A stretch of DNA of 64,000 nucleotides from Caprella mutica (GCA_947561585.1 CANNZV010000426.1:480414-544413), one strand, 5' to 3'. Shown: positions 1 to 11,458, counted from the stretch's first letter. Numbers and translations: made by a program. Notes: generated from the sequence alone by a model not told the origin.

Positions 1-462
1 GGACCCTCAAATTTAGGCATCATTTTATAAGATACCCTGTCTCCCATACGTTTAATCTCTTTAATTACTTTCTGGTTCACACCAAAGGACTTAAAATTTG
101 GGTTACCTTCCCTCCATGTCTCATACGTGTCATCATCTAGGGGTATGTTCTCTTGTATATCATGGGTTTTGTACATGAGGTACTGTGAAGGGGACATTTT
201 CAATTGATTGTGGTGAGTATTGTTATAAATTACTATTGCATTAGTTAACATGTTGTCCCAGTTTTCCATATCATCAACTAATGCCTTAAGGATACCAATC
301 AGTGTTCTGTTTACTCTCTCCACTGCACCATTAGCTGCTGAAGTGTAAGGAGAAGCGTAGACATGGTTTATACCGAACTCCCTCAGAACTGCCTCTGTTT
401 CTTTCCCCTTAAACTCCAGTCCATTGTCACTCAGAATGTTGTTTGGTATCTTAATTAAATTG
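1..462 (-). pseudogene. Integrase catalytic core, downstream part (frame-shifted)
   Basis: After the stop of the preceding pol frame at 451, the integrase core continues one base out of frame to the window edge. It carries SDNGLEF (second catalytic Asp) and AANGAVERVNRT (catalytic Glu, followed by the usual arginine). With the Asp of AIDLLKLP in the previous frame, this completes the D,D-E set of retroviral-type integrases. A one-base shift near 455-465 separates the parts. There is no start codon; this is the continuation of a polyprotein, cut by the window edge. Confidence 0.8.
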
Positions 463-1161
463 GGAATTAGCTACCTTTTCCTTCAAAGCTCTAGCGATGG
501 TTGACGAAGTTTTGTTTTTCACAGGTACTGCTGTCATCCACTTTGACTTGTGATCCACGGCAACCAACAGCATTTCATGTCCTGCCTTTGATCTGGGGAG
601 CTTTAGAAGATCTATCGCAACCAAGTTAAAAGGAAATTCTGCATCTATCTTCAAAGTAGGAGGTAATTCATTGAGTCTGTTAACTTTATTTATTTGGCAA
701 TAGTGACAACATCTACTTATTTCTCTTGCAACCTCATCCAATGATGGGTGCCAAAACTGTTTCTGGATTAATTTAACCAATTTATGTCTTCCTATATGTG
801 CCAGTTTATTGTGAACTCTATGAGCAATGCAAATTAAAAATGAATAGGAGACAACAGTTTTAGGCTGATTTGATTCAATTTTGATCAATATGTCGTCATT
901 TATTGTCAAATCTTTTACATACCTTGAGAACTGTTTCAACGCTGGTATTTTCCACTGTTTTGGAGCAATGTCACCAGCTATCATTTTTCTCAGATTGGCA
1001 ATTGCGTGGTTACCCTTCTGCATCTGTTTCATGTCCTCTTGGTCTACCTTTAGAAAAATTTTAGGGCTTGATATTTTTTCATTAGATATCAATTCAACAT
1101 TTATCAGACTATCATTGGACATGGCAGTTTGCAAGATAACTTTTTCATTATTTTTGAACAT

Positions 1162-1488
1162 CATTTCTGCTCTTGCAAAATAAATTCTACTCTTCATAGC
1201 TTCCAAAAAATTAAGTCCAATTAACGCACAGCATGGTAGATTCTTCTGATCTACAATTCCAAAAGGAAAGCTTTGTTTAGGCATTCCATTCTCCAATCCT
1301 ACCTCCAGCTCCACAATACTCATACATTTTCCTGCTTTTCCAGTAATACCTGCTAGTTTAGATTTCTCCTCCATCTCAATTTCACTTCCTTTCTTGATCT
1401 TCTCCCAAGCTTCACTGCCTATTAAACTTACTTGTGCTCCAGTGTCAATAAGAGCACATATTGACTGACCATTGTATTGGATGTTAAT
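1162..1488 (-). other. Second retropepsin-like aspartyl protease domain within pol
   Basis: Residues about 487-595 of the pol frame contain CALIDTGAQVSLIG, the retropepsin active-site loop (D-T-G), and about 70 residues later ALIGLNFLE, matching the conserved hydrophobic-IxG-x-x-F/L strand of the fold. It lies between the OTU-like region and integrase. A second, separate retropepsin with DSG lies in the usual place before RT at 4140-4148. Both active-site triplets are intact. Clan AA proteases are normally present once per element, so this copy may be a duplicate or may be captured from a host DDI1-like or other element-derived protease. Confidence 0.7.
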
Positions 1489-1650
1489 GCTCGAGTTTAA
1501 AATCTCATGAGAACAGTTTTGCTTGCACATGTTCACTTCAAATAAATCAGAAAGATCAGGATCATTATCATTTTCGAAATATAAGGAGTTTTCATCAGGT
1601 ATTATCTCTATTGTATTTAATGATCTTTTATTTGTAATTTTTGGGGCATT

Positions 1651-2049
1651 CTTTCTTACATAAATGGGATTATAATGAATGAATGAAATGCATTGCAGGT
1701 TGACTATTGTTTTACATTTTTCTAGATTTGCTGAATATATTAAAGGAGTTTCAATATTATGGAATACTCTGATCTCTAGGTTGTATAAATTAGAAGCTGC
1801 CAATAGTGCTTCTGGGCAAGGCATTTGGTCACTATTTAACATCATTTTCAGTTTCTTCTTCTCATGTTTGTTATTAATCAGTTTATATTGCACAGGATTT
1901 TTGATCAATTCACTCACCACATTTTTCCTCATTTCCAGATGGTTCTCAGGCATGTCATCTTCTTCACAGACGTATCTCATTGCTGCAAGGAGGGCTGTAA
2001 ACATGGAGTTACCCCCGCCTTCCATTCTCTCAGTCACTCTGAAATCCTT
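1651..2049 (-). other. OTU-like cysteine-protease domain within pol, catalytic Cys replaced
   Basis: Residues 300-432 of the pol frame align by eye with OTU deubiquitinase landmarks: GGGNSMFTAL where GDGNCLFRAL is typical, HLEMRKNVV where the first helix usually reads HLELR, a PEALLAASNLYNLEIRVF strand region, and IHYNPIYVR where the catalytic-His HYN motif is expected. The expected nucleophile Cys is Ser (codon TCC) and the preceding Asp is Gly, so this copy is predicted to lack cysteine-protease activity. Family membership is inferred from motif spacing, without a profile search. Whether the Cys loss is decay of this copy or a family trait is unknown. Confidence 0.65.
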
Positions 2050-2960
2050 GGGGAGGCCTGACTCACTGAAGTCCTGCTCTGCATCTGTGGTGTTCATTCG
2101 AGACAGGTAATCTGCAGCATCATTCTTTGTACCAGGTATGTAAATAATTTGGAAGTCGTATTCAGATAAGATCTCTAGGGTTCGCTGAATACGTGAGCTG
2201 TGAGCAGCCATGTTACTCATGTATATTAGCGGCTTATGATCTGTGTAGAGCACAAATTGAATTCCTTTTATAAACGACTTGAAATTCTGGCATCCCCATA
2301 GTATTGCTACTAACTCTCTTTCTATTGTAGAGTAGCCTTGTTGAGTTTTGGAAAAAGTCATAGAACCATATCCAATCACTTTATGTAATCCGTCTTGCTG
2401 TTGCATTAAACAGGATCCAGCTCCAATTCCTGATGCGTCGACATAAAGCTCTAATTTAGTTGCTCCGGAACTGTAGTCTGGATAAGTTAGTAAGATTTCC
2501 TTTTCTATCTCTTCCTTTAGTTTATCAAAGGCTTTGTTCCGCTCTTCTGTCCATTCTATCTTTGATCTTTTAGGTGCTCCTGTTAGTTCCGATAAACACT
2601 TCATAATCTCTGAACAGTTGGGTATAAATTTCCGTTGGAAGTTTATGAGTCCTAAAAATTTTCTAAGTTCCGTGACAGTATTTGGTTTCAGGAATTCCTT
2701 GACCTTCTTAGAATACTCCTCTGACTTCCTTATACCTTCAGTACTTATTTCATGCCCTAAAAATCTTACTTTACTCTCAAAGAACTTGCATTTAGATACC
2801 TTAATCTTGACATTATACTTAGCTAGTGTTCCGAGTACTCTTTCCACCAAATCCAAGTGTTCCTCAAATGTTTCAGTCATGATTAGGATGTCATCGATAT
2901 ATACGATTACATTCTTAGATTTGAGAGGGGAGATCATTTGTTGCATAGTCCGTTGGAAGG

Positions 2961-4265
2961 CTATACCTGCATTTTTAAGGCCGAAGGGTAATCTTTTAAA
3001 TTGGTTGTGCTGAATGCTGTTAGTGGTTTACTTTCTTTATGTAGATTTATTTGATAGTAACCTTTAATGAGATCTATTGAAGTAAAAAATTTCATTCTAT
3101 TAGCTTTATAAATGCATTTATCAAAAGATGGCATAGGGAATTGTTCAGTTTCTGTTGCATTATTTAATTTTCTATAATCAATACATAGTCTAATAGTACC
3201 ATCAGGTTTTCTTACTGGCACGACAGGCGAGGACCAGTTAGAGTTGCTGTGCTCTATGATATCGCTGGCCAGCAGTTCCTTGCATTGACTCTCTATTTTC
3301 TCGTTCACTGGTTGAGAGAAAGATCTTGCCCTCTGCCATGCAGGAGAATAACTGCTCAGTTTGATGTAGTGAGGATCCACGTCTGCCTGTCCAATGTCAT
3401 GCTCTCCAGTACTCAAGGATCTACTTACTCTGTGTAGCATAGCATATACCTTTTTCTTGTCATTCTCTGTTATCATATCACTCAGCTCAACTTTCTCTTC
3501 TAATGCTTCATCTGTCCAACAGTCTTTTTCTTCACTAATAGTTTCTTCCTCTACCAACATTGAGATGCATCCAATCCTTTCATTTTTCTTTATTTTCTTA
3601 GTCTTGTCGGTTAAGTTTTCGCAAACTATTTTGTTATCTGATGAGATAATTCCTGGATAAAAATGTATGGGACTATTTTGGTTTCCTTCAAAGTAGAAAT
3701 TTTTGTTATCAGTTTTGAAATTATTTACAGCAAAAGATATTGAAGCTGGTTCATTTTTCTTTAATATTTTCTTTTCTGTTGAATAAACTGGGACATTATT
3801 GAATCTGGTATTCTGAATCTTAAAATCTTCATTAAATGAGAATACAGCATTATATTCATTTTCATTTCCAATTCTTATAACTCTGTTGCTCAAATCTAGT
3901 TCTACTTCATTCTTTCTTAGAAATTCTAGACCCAATATTACATCATATTTCATAATATCATTTTCTATCACTTGAAACGTGCATCTCTTCTGCATGCCCG
4001 CTATGAATATATCTGCCTCAACTGTTCCACAAGTTTTCAGATGACATTCTCCGTATCCAATGATATCACGCGTTGCTTCATTTACGTAGTTCAAATTCAA
4101 AACACTACATACAGATTTCTTTAAAAATGAATAACATGTGCCACTGTCTATCATAGCTTGTAACGAAGTTTTACTTATAGAAACAGGAATTGTTATTAGT
4201 TTGGAAGGTTGCAAATTGTTAATCAGGAATTCTTTTAAATTTTCATCTTCTTGATCAAGCTGCAA
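2961..4265 (-). pseudogene. pol, first part: retropepsin and N-terminal RT
   Basis: The frame begins before the first listed codon: in pol phase it runs from the gag overlap near 4318, reading LPPSGLNEAVPEEN. The retropepsin has AMIDSGTCYSF (DSG at about 4140-4148) and VILGLEFLRKNEV. RT follows, with PVVPVRKPDGTIRLCIDYRKL and FTSIDLIKGYYQI (first catalytic Asp). The frame then breaks near 3005-3012; the next RT block (QFKRLPFGLKNAG) is readable in the neighbouring frame and joins the YIDD part. A short stretch normally present at this point appears missing, consistent with a small deletion. Expression would come from gag by frameshifting. Confidence 0.88.
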
Positions 4266-4300
4266 GGTCTTTAAATCATTCTCCTCTGGTACTGCCTCGT

Positions 4301-4990
4301 TTAGACCAGAGGGTGGAAGTTTAAATGCTGAGGGTTCTTTCTATTAGCTCTTTCCTGGCTATATGATCTCCTTCTGGCTTCGTCGAATTTCTCAGGGGAA
4401 GTAGCTTGATGTCTGGGCAAGAACGGGTTTCCTTCTTTCTTGTTTGTAGACCAACATTCCTTTGCAAAGTGTCCTCCTTTCCCGCACTTGAAGCAAGTCA
4501 TCAATCTCTTACGACATTCATCCCTAGAATGTCCCTGTCTGTTGCAGTATTCACATTGTTCAGTGTCCTCCCATCTAACTTTGTTCTCAGTGTTCCATCT
4601 GTCTCTATAGTTCGTTCTAGTGTTGGGGGAGTAATCCGGGTTCCTATTTCTGTTGAAATTGTGGGTTTTTGTCTGGAACTGGTAATTATTATTTTGGTAC
4701 TTCATACATTCATAGTCTTCTTTCTTCCCGTTGAAGTTCTCTCTTCCTATATTTATAATGATATCTTCTTCCTCTTCGTCGTCCATCCTCTTCACGTCTC
4801 CGTCGCACATTCTTATACACTTCTGTATTTTATTCCAGCTCATTTTCGTGTCTGTAAGTTTGTGGTGAACGATTTGAGCATCCATCACAGCTCTAACTTC
4901 TTTGGGTACAGTTTCTTTCAGTTTATTGATTAGAGTATTGCTGTATTTTACATCCTTCTTTGGATAAGCCATCTTGAATAATGATAGCAT
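4301..4990 (-). pseudogene. gag, C-terminal part with two CCHC zinc knuckles
   Basis: Contains two CX2CX4HX4C knuckles: CEYCNRQGHSRDEC and CFKCGKGGHFAKEC, the nucleocapsid signature that binds genomic RNA. The N-terminal portion, with many charged helices, resembles the end of a gypsy capsid. The frame continues upstream of the first Met, reading KIRKGESLTVYSNRM, so the Met at 4990 is internal and the protein was once fused to the upstream gag frame. The segment after the knuckles is Ser/Arg/Gln-rich and ends at 4301 inside the pol overlap. Confidence 0.88.
4319..4325 (-). promoter_or_regulatory. Probable -1 ribosomal frameshift heptamer TTTAAAC in the gag-pol overlap
   Basis: On the minus strand the gag codons read CAT TTA AAC TTC and then reach the stop TAA at 4301-4303. 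The heptamer T TTA AAC is placed exactly in the gag zero frame. A one-base slip backwards enters the pol frame with CTT CCA CCC TCT, which stays open into the protease. This is the classic X XXY YYZ form. I did not model a downstream stem or pseudoknot. Confidence 0.7.
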
Positions 4991-5025
4991 CCTATTTGAG
5001 TAGACAGTTAAAGATTCTCCTTTTC

Positions 5026-5787
5026 TTATTTTAGCGTTTTTAAAGTTCTTCCTTGCTTTCTGCTATCTTTATCCTCTTCATACCAATCTAGTAGTTTCTT
5101 CTTAGTTTCTTTGTATTGGTCATTTACGTCCTTTATAGCTTTGAAAGTTTCTAGAGTCCGTCCAACCAAATGTTCCTCTAGTTCGTTGAGCCAAAACATC
5201 TTTCCTCCTCTGTAGTTTTCCTTGCAGTAGCGTTCGAATTTAACTAAGTAGGTGGCTAAGTCTAGTCCCGATTGCTCATCGAATTTCTCGAGTTTAGGTA
5301 TAGTTCTGTTGTCGAACTTCTTGAGCATATTCTCAACTGCATCGCTTTTGGTTTTCTTTTTCCTACTGCTGAATGAGGCTTCACTCTCCTGATCTGAACT
5401 ATCGGTTGACGAATCAAGTGAATCTTCTGATTCAGATGTTTCTGATGAACTTTCTTTGACGGATTTTCTTGCCATTTTTCCTTTACCTTTCTTGATTAGT
5501 TTCTTCTTTCTTGATTTAGTCTTGTCCGTATTCTTGCTGTCTGACTCTTCACTTTCCTCTGACTCTTCACTTTTCTCGTCTATATCCTTCTTAACCTTCT
5601 TAGTAGCTCCAGTTGATCTTTCCAAGTAATTTGCTATTTCTTCATTTATGCTTCTTATTAATTTCCTGACGTCCTTGTCACAATTCGTTCCATTTAATTC
5701 CTCTATTTTAGCTAAGAACAACTTCACTTCTTTCCAATCTCTTGCTATGATTGCAGAGTCCTCTATAGTTTCTGTTAGAGGCAACAT
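5026..5787 (-). pseudogene. gag, N-terminal part (frame-shifted)
   Basis: 253 codons starting MLPLTETIEDSAII, about 195 bases downstream of the primer-binding site, which suits a gag start. The first 75 residues are helical. They are followed by a highly charged Ser/Glu/Lys linker (KSEESEESEESDS and similar) and then a capsid-like segment (KLEKFDEQSGLDLATYLVKF, FWLNELEEHLVGRTLE). This matches the N-terminal half of a retrotransposon capsid. A shift of one frame near 5055-5065 leads to a premature stop at 5026, while the neighbouring frame continues into the zinc-knuckle part. Confidence 0.85.
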
Positions 5788-5981
5788 GATTATGAATTTT
5801 CAATGCTACTGCACGATAACCAAAAAAAAAAATTTCAGTCCAGTCTGGGATTATTCTTTACAGTTGGTGATGGCGTTCTTCAAATCCAGATGATATCAAT
5901 TTAGCTTAAAAGGAGTTTTTTTTTTTTTTTTCAAAACAATAGAATCAATAATGTTCTGACTTTAATTTACTGTCGTTTTTA

Positions 5982-5993
5982 GTCACGGCACCA
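5982..5993 (-). other. Primer-binding site (tRNA-His-like)
   Basis: The minus strand reads TGGTGCCGTGAC three bases after the end of the putative 5' LTR. It begins with TGG, complementary to a tRNA CCA end, and resembles the tRNA-His primer site known from some retroelements. The tRNA identity is from memory and needs comparison with the host tRNA set. Confidence 0.7.
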
Positions 5994-5996
5994 ATA

Positions 5997-6589
5997 TGTT
6001 GGGGGGGCCGTGTCCCGCAACACTAGTCTATTAGTTTCACCCAAAGGTAGGTTCTATTCAGAGGTAAAACTGCTGTATGATCGTGGAACTAAACGAAGAT
6101 TGTAATTGGTGACCAGTAAAAGCTGTTCTTGTAGTTGAGTTTTATTATCCTTGGTATATCATGATTATACAAATAGCAGCATTGCACAAAAGCCAGAAGT
6201 GTCATAAGCCGGAGTTTAGAACCATCAATTAACCAGGCTGAAGTAATGAAATAAACTAATTTTAGAATACAATCAAAATAACCTACAATACAAAATCAAC
6301 AAAATAACAATTATATTTGGCTTACCCTGGTTATGATGGTGTCTGAAAATACACTTCACTCTTAATATTAATAGCAAGCTAACTCACTTAGAATTCATGG
6401 CATTTATAATTAATTAGATCTTATATCAACAGTACAATTTGCATCTGCAAAACACAACAGAAATTAACACAAAAAACAGGTTTTTAACACAGAGCACAAT
6501 TTAGAGGTCTACACTTCACAAACACTAGATAAGGACTGACTGGACTGTTGACAACTGATTGAGAAGTAAACTTTTACCTAGCTGTAACA
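5997..6589 (-). repeat. Putative 5' LTR of the gypsy-like element
   Basis: The 3' border is well placed: the minus strand ends CCCCCCCAACA at 5997, next to the primer-binding site. An AATAAA signal lies on the minus strand near 6143-6150. The other border is uncertain; TGTTACAGC, ending at 6589, would give a TG...CA LTR of about 593 bp. The 3' LTR is outside the window, so this could not be confirmed. Confidence 0.5.
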
Positions 6590-7935
6590 GGGCTGCCAAT
6601 TACAAATATATTGTACTACCTATTGAGTAATATGCTATGCTCTAATTGAATTTACTTTCAGATTTTATTACATAGGTAGCAATATATAAACTTTAAATTA
6701 ATTTTCATTTTAATACAAATTTCAACTTATCCATAGCTATGCATTTTAATATAACTTTATTTCAGAGGTAGTATTTAAATTATTTATTTACAATGTCCTA
6801 CCATAACAACGTATACTCCTATACTGTTTAGACCGTTCAGTGTTTATAGCTGAGTCGGGCCTAAGCTGACCAAGCTGATTTGCCTAGTGCAGTTATTTTC
6901 GTTTTTGACAGTCTTCTGAGGGATTTCGTGTCGGCAATTAATTATGGGGGAGTTTTAGGGAAATTCAAAGTCGGTAATATGATGCAAAGACGAATTTCTG
7001 AATTTGATTAATGTCGGCAAGAGCTTGCCGATATTGGACATTCTCTGGAACTAGAAGTGCACCAAATACAAACTGGCTGTCAGCAGACTGGCATATGTAC
7101 ATTGTACATTAACATTGAGACAGCTGCTATTCCAGTCTGCAGAATATGGGACATTTTTAACATTTTCTGTGCGAACAATCCTTAATTTTATCCTATGTTT
7201 GCATGTATTTTACTGAGAGTGAGAACAGAAGCCAAAATAGATGATTTTTTGGAGAACACTTTACCAGTTTCTACAGTCTGGATGCTATCCACTGACCCAG
7301 TCTGGAAAAATAGGTGCTTTCTGATGAACTAATTACTCTGTTGCAGTTTTACAGACTTCAAAAATTAATGGTAAATTGCTAAAAATTGTATAATCCGCAG
7401 CATTTGGCATATAGAGTTCATCTGTTAGACTAAGCAGTTTTCCAGACTGGCCACTGACCACTGTCACGACCGTAACTCGCACCGTGTAACAAGGCCTTTA
7501 GGTACAACCGTACAACTCTAAACTCCGTTACTATTACTACAGTAACTCTCTATTTCATCAACGATTCAACAACAATTTCACGGTGGCCAGTCTGAAAAGT
7601 GAAAAGTACAGCAGGATTTGTGGATTAATCCTGCGCCCAAGTCCTATTTAATTCCTATGCTCCCATGTTATTTGCTGTGCCCAAATCCCAATTTCAGTAA
7701 AAAAACCTGGGTCTGTGGAGACATTCTTTTCAGACTGGCACGGTGGTACCTATTTCATCATCAACAATTTATTAATCATTATATCATAAAGTTCCAGTGT
7801 GACAAGTGATTCAGCAAAGACATGAAAGATTTTTTTTAGACACAAGGAATAAGATTTAATTCATTCTTCTTTATCAAATGATAAAGGCCACCCGAAGAAC
7901 TGTGGTTCCTCGAAATATGAACGGTTTGACCTGGA
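6590..7935. other. Intergenic DNA, no gene seen
   Basis: AT-rich sequence with no convincing reading frame. A stretch near 7190-7275 (agaacagaagccaaaatag, then ttctacagtctggatgcta) resembles 52345-52415, so it is a low-copy dispersed repeat. A small hairpin, GGCAAGagCTTGCC, lies near 7015-7030. Confidence 0.5.
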
Positions 7936-7963
7936 TTACAGGTTACAGGTTACAGGTTATTGG
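7936..7963 (-). repeat. Short tandem tail (TTACAGG)n of the LINE
   Basis: Three perfect TTACAGG units and a fourth variant (TTATTGG) lie about 120 bp after the ORF2 stop. LINEs of the CR1/L2 type end in short tandem repeats instead of poly(A), so this probably marks the 3' end. Confidence 0.6.
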
Positions 7964-8085
7964 TCCCCCAGTATTGCTTTGATATCAGCACTGAAATTCC
8001 ATTAAAATATCTTTATTAAAAGACTAAAATCAAAAAAATCACAACATAAAATTCATAATTAACAATATATACAATATTTACACAT

Positions 8086-9279
8086 TCATTCATCCATTCT
8101 CAATTTTCTTCTTCTCCACATACACTCCAAGTATCTTCTACACTCCCTTGCCCACACTAAACCGCTTCCAAACAACTGATCTTTCATACTAACACCACTC
8201 ATTCCAAATTCCCTTCTGACACACTCATACCACTCACACGCACACAAAAAGTGCTCCAAGCTCTCTACCACTCCTAAGTCACACGCAACACAATTAACAT
8301 TTCCATTCACATATCTCTCTCTCCACTTTAGCCTCAGACTATTACTCCTACATCTATACAGCAAAACAGATCCCCAGTCATTCTCATACAATCCTTCATC
8401 TCTGATCTCACTCTTACATTCATTATACAAACTAATTGTACTCTTTTGCATTCTCTCCTCATTCCACCTATCACTCTCCCATGCATACACCTTTTTCTTT
8501 ATACATTCATTACTCATATCATCCAATTCATTCAATCGCACTCCCACTCTCTCTCTATACACTTTCACAGTCTCTAGCCATTTACACTTGTTCCATTCAC
8601 ACATATCCTCATACATCATTTTCAACAGTTCATTCTCACCATTCCTCACATGCTTCTCATAATTCAACTTCACCTTCATATCTCTTGCTCTCATACTTGA
8701 AGACCCCACCTCACCCTGGAGAGTTACCAGAGGTGCATATGATGGGGCCCCCAACACACACCTCCACACAGCATTCTCACATTTTTGCAGTCTCTCAATA
8801 TCACTCACATTCCAACAAAACACACTACTTCCATACAACAAACTTGGCATCACCACACTCTTCCAATACGTCTTTCCAATCAGTACTCTGTTACACGACT
8901 TGTGTATAACAGAGTACGTCATGTTACTCATCCTTCTAGCTCTCATCATAACATTCTCTCTGTGCACTTTAAAAACATCCTTCCCACTTGACACTCTCAC
9001 TCCTAAATACTTTACATCCTTCACTACATCCATTCCTCTTATACTTCTAACATCCATCTTCCTATTAAACACAAGCACATTACATTTACTCTTGTTCACA
9101 GTCATTCCTATCTCTGCAGTTTTAGTCACAAGCACATCAATCATTCTTTCAACCTCTCTCACACTGTTCCCAAAAATCACACCATCATCCGCAAAGAACA
9201 AAGCTGGCACATAAACACACTCATTCTTAAAACCTAAACCACTCCTTTGCAAACCACTAATTATCTCATTCACCGCCAT
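8086..9279 (-). pseudogene. LINE ORF2, C-terminal part (RT palm to Cys-His region)
   Basis: Starts inside RT with MAVNEII, then PALFFADDGVIFGN, the FADD catalytic box of non-LTR RTs, and thumb-like sequence (KSKCNVLVFNRK). A long C-terminal region ends with CVACDLGVVESLEHFLCAC, a CX2C...H...C pattern seen at the C-terminus of several LINE ORF2 proteins. The first Met is internal: the frame joins the upstream RT block after a shift near 9310, where GCTCSPQLF (the QGC..SP block) is readable across the break. Confidence 0.85.
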
Positions 9280-9839
9280 TATAAATAACTGGGGTGAGCA
9301 AGTACACCCCTGCCTAATACCATTCTTCCCATTTTCTCTCCATTCACACTAAACTCAGTACTATCATTCTCATACACTCTTGCAAACACATCAATCATTC
9401 TAGGATCACACTTACACCTTTTCATACATTCAATCAGACTTCCTCTCCTAATACTATCAAATGCCTTAGCAAAATCCACAAACACAGCAATCAATTCCTT
9501 CTTATCCCTCCTACACGATTCTATCACATAACTCAGCATAAATAAATTATCTTCTATCCTTCTCCCACTCGTGAAACCAATCTGCAACTCATTCATCAGC
9601 CCATTCACTCTCACATGCTCAATCAACTTCTCTTTCATTACACTCATAAAAATCTTATACTCAACATTCAACAAGGCAATTGGTCTCAAATCTTTCACAC
9701 TAGGTTTATTTACTTTCGGAATCATACAAGTCTTTGACACACTCCATTCATTCACAGGCACACCACTATCTAACACACTGTTAAAATACCTACACATTTC
9801 ATCCATACATCTTTCACTTTCTAGCATCCACTTATACAC
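9279..9839 (-). pseudogene. LINE ORF2, RT fingers/palm part
   Basis: Contains CMIPKVNKPSVKDLRPIALL (RT block 1-2), LQIGFTSGRRIEDNL and IAVFVDFAKAFDSI, which holds the first catalytic Asp of RT. The frame is lost near 9310, just before the SP..F block, and at its upstream end near 9850, where about 20 residues usual between endonuclease and RT appear deleted. Confidence 0.85.
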
Positions 9840-11434
9840 TTCTGGTTTCCAACTTTCATTCTCTTAAACGCTTCCCTGACATCCACACTGCTCACCACTA
9901 CTTCATCCATCCTTCTCCTAATTACATCTTCCACTCTTCCTCTTGTCATACTATAATGCTCTATAAGATTCAAAGGCACATCCACTCTAATATCTACCAT
10001 TCTAAACACTCCCCTACCATGCTCCAAAACATTCTCATACACCACATTTACTCTATCTTCATCTCTATAGTCACTCTGCACATACTGTTCTCTAGTCCTG
10101 TCATTCCATACCTCTATCACATCATTATCATGCATCTGGTAAATTTGTTTCCAAAAATTACACATCTTATTCTTCAAATCCTCCACATTCATCTCATTCC
10201 CACTTTCATCATAAACTTTCACAACACCATTCTTTCTCACTCCTCTCAGTACACTAATATTGTGCCACATTTTCTTACCAGAGTCTCTATTGCCTCTTAT
10301 CTCATCCGTCTTGCTTCTTTCATACTCTCTTATACTCTCTCTCACCATATCTGCAACTTTCCTCTTTTGCTCCCTATACCTTACCCATGCCTCATTCCTT
10401 TCTGCCCCTTCCTGTAGATTCCTTCTAATTCTGTTCAACTGCTTACGCACACCTACTTCTCTTCTTATCTCCTCATTCATCCACACACTTTCCCATTCAT
10501 TCACATTTAAATTACCTCTAATCACTCTGGTTCTCTTCAACACTTCCTCACACACTTCATTCACAGCCTCATGAAACACACAGTCCTGTTCACCCGCATT
10601 CACGCTTGTTATTCTATCTTCCATCCCTTGCAAAAATCTCCCTTTCATATCATCCTTAACTCTATAGTACTCTATATTTTTCTGCATCACCTCTTCACTA
10701 CCATTCATACCAATTTTAAAGTCAATTCTAATCATACAATGATCAGATAAATCAAATAATTCCTTCCTTTCATCTATATCCATCTTCACAAAATCCTCAT
10801 ACAAAAATCCATTCACCAAAACAAAGTCAATCACACTCTTATGCATACCCTCTTCTCTAGTAATCTCACCTCTACATGCCTCATCCAAATTTAACATAAC
10901 AAGTCTACATTCATCCATCAAGTTTAATAACTTATCTCCATTCCTATTTAATTCTTGCTGACCTAAAAAACCTATATGTGCATTCATATCTCCCAAAACC
11001 ATTAACTTCCCTTCATACTCTTCCACAATACCCCTAATACACACAACTATCCTATCATTCCTATCATTATCTCTAACATCCCAATAAGTGAGTATCACTC
11101 TCATCTTCTTCTTTCTCATTTCAATATCTACACACAAAACATCTGGATTACCACACTCTACCCTAACAATACTAACTTCATCACTCGATCCTATCATAAG
11201 TCCACCACCCTTCTTATCTTGCTCATTCCTCATACCCACCTCATACTTATAATCCTTACCAAAAAACACTCTCTCTACCTTATGCTGCGTTTCAGTAAAC
11301 ATTGAAATCTTTATCTTACTATTCATCCTCTCAACTATCTCTTGCCATTCATTCCATTTATGCACTGTAAGCCCCTGCACATTCAACAAAAACACACTCA
11401 CTATATCATTCACACCTTTATTTTTATTACTCAC
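9821..11434 (-). pseudogene. LINE ORF2, APE-like endonuclease and linker
   Basis: 537 codons beginning about 24 bases after the ORF1 stop, at or near the natural ORF2 start (MSNKNKGVND). APE/exonuclease III landmarks are visible: FLLNVQGL at the N-terminus, MFTETQ with the metal-binding Glu, VLGDMNAHIG, SVIDFVLVNG and LSDHCMIRIDF (catalytic His). A long basic linker follows. The frame ends early after EAFKRMKVGN because of a small deletion near 9850. The enzyme would nick target DNA to prime reverse transcription. Confidence 0.9.
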
Positions 11435-11458
11435 AGTTTTCTTTCCCTCTGGCTGCCT

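Larger units (their letters stand above)
451..2946 (-). pseudogene. pol, second part: RT palm, RNase H, OTU-like, retropepsin-like, integrase N-half
   Basis: An open frame of 831 codons. YIDD, the RT catalytic motif, is at residues 16-19. RNase H covers about 165-285 (LYVDAS, ELVAIL, YTDHKPL). An OTU-like region covers about 300-432. A retropepsin-like domain covers about 487-595 (DTGAQ at 501-505, ALIGLNFLE at 574-582). The integrase zinc-binding HHCC covers about 709-750, and the first integrase Asp is at 779. In most gypsy elements RNase H passes almost directly to integrase; here about 420 residues holding two extra domains intervene. The frame is cut at both ends by single frame breaks, into RT upstream (near 3010) and integrase downstream (near 460). 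The first Met is internal to RT and is not a true start. Confidence 0.9.
1..6589 (-). mobile_element. Ty3/gypsy-like LTR retrotransposon, 5' part
   Basis: Read on the minus strand, the order is candidate 5' LTR, primer-binding site, leader, gag, protease, reverse transcriptase, RNase H, OTU-like domain, second retropepsin-like domain, integrase. RT-RNaseH before integrase is the Ty3/gypsy (and retrovirus) order. The element continues past base 1, so its 3' part and 3' LTR are outside the window. Frame breaks lie in gag near 5060, in RT near 3010 and in integrase near 460, so this copy cannot make a complete pol. The upstream end at 6589 is a guess, since no second LTR is available for comparison. 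Confidence 0.9.

Noticed and set aside
8436..10574. Plus-strand frames opposite the LINE ORFs
   Set aside because: They are antisense to well-supported endonuclease and RT domains and are low-complexity Ser/His/Thr translations.
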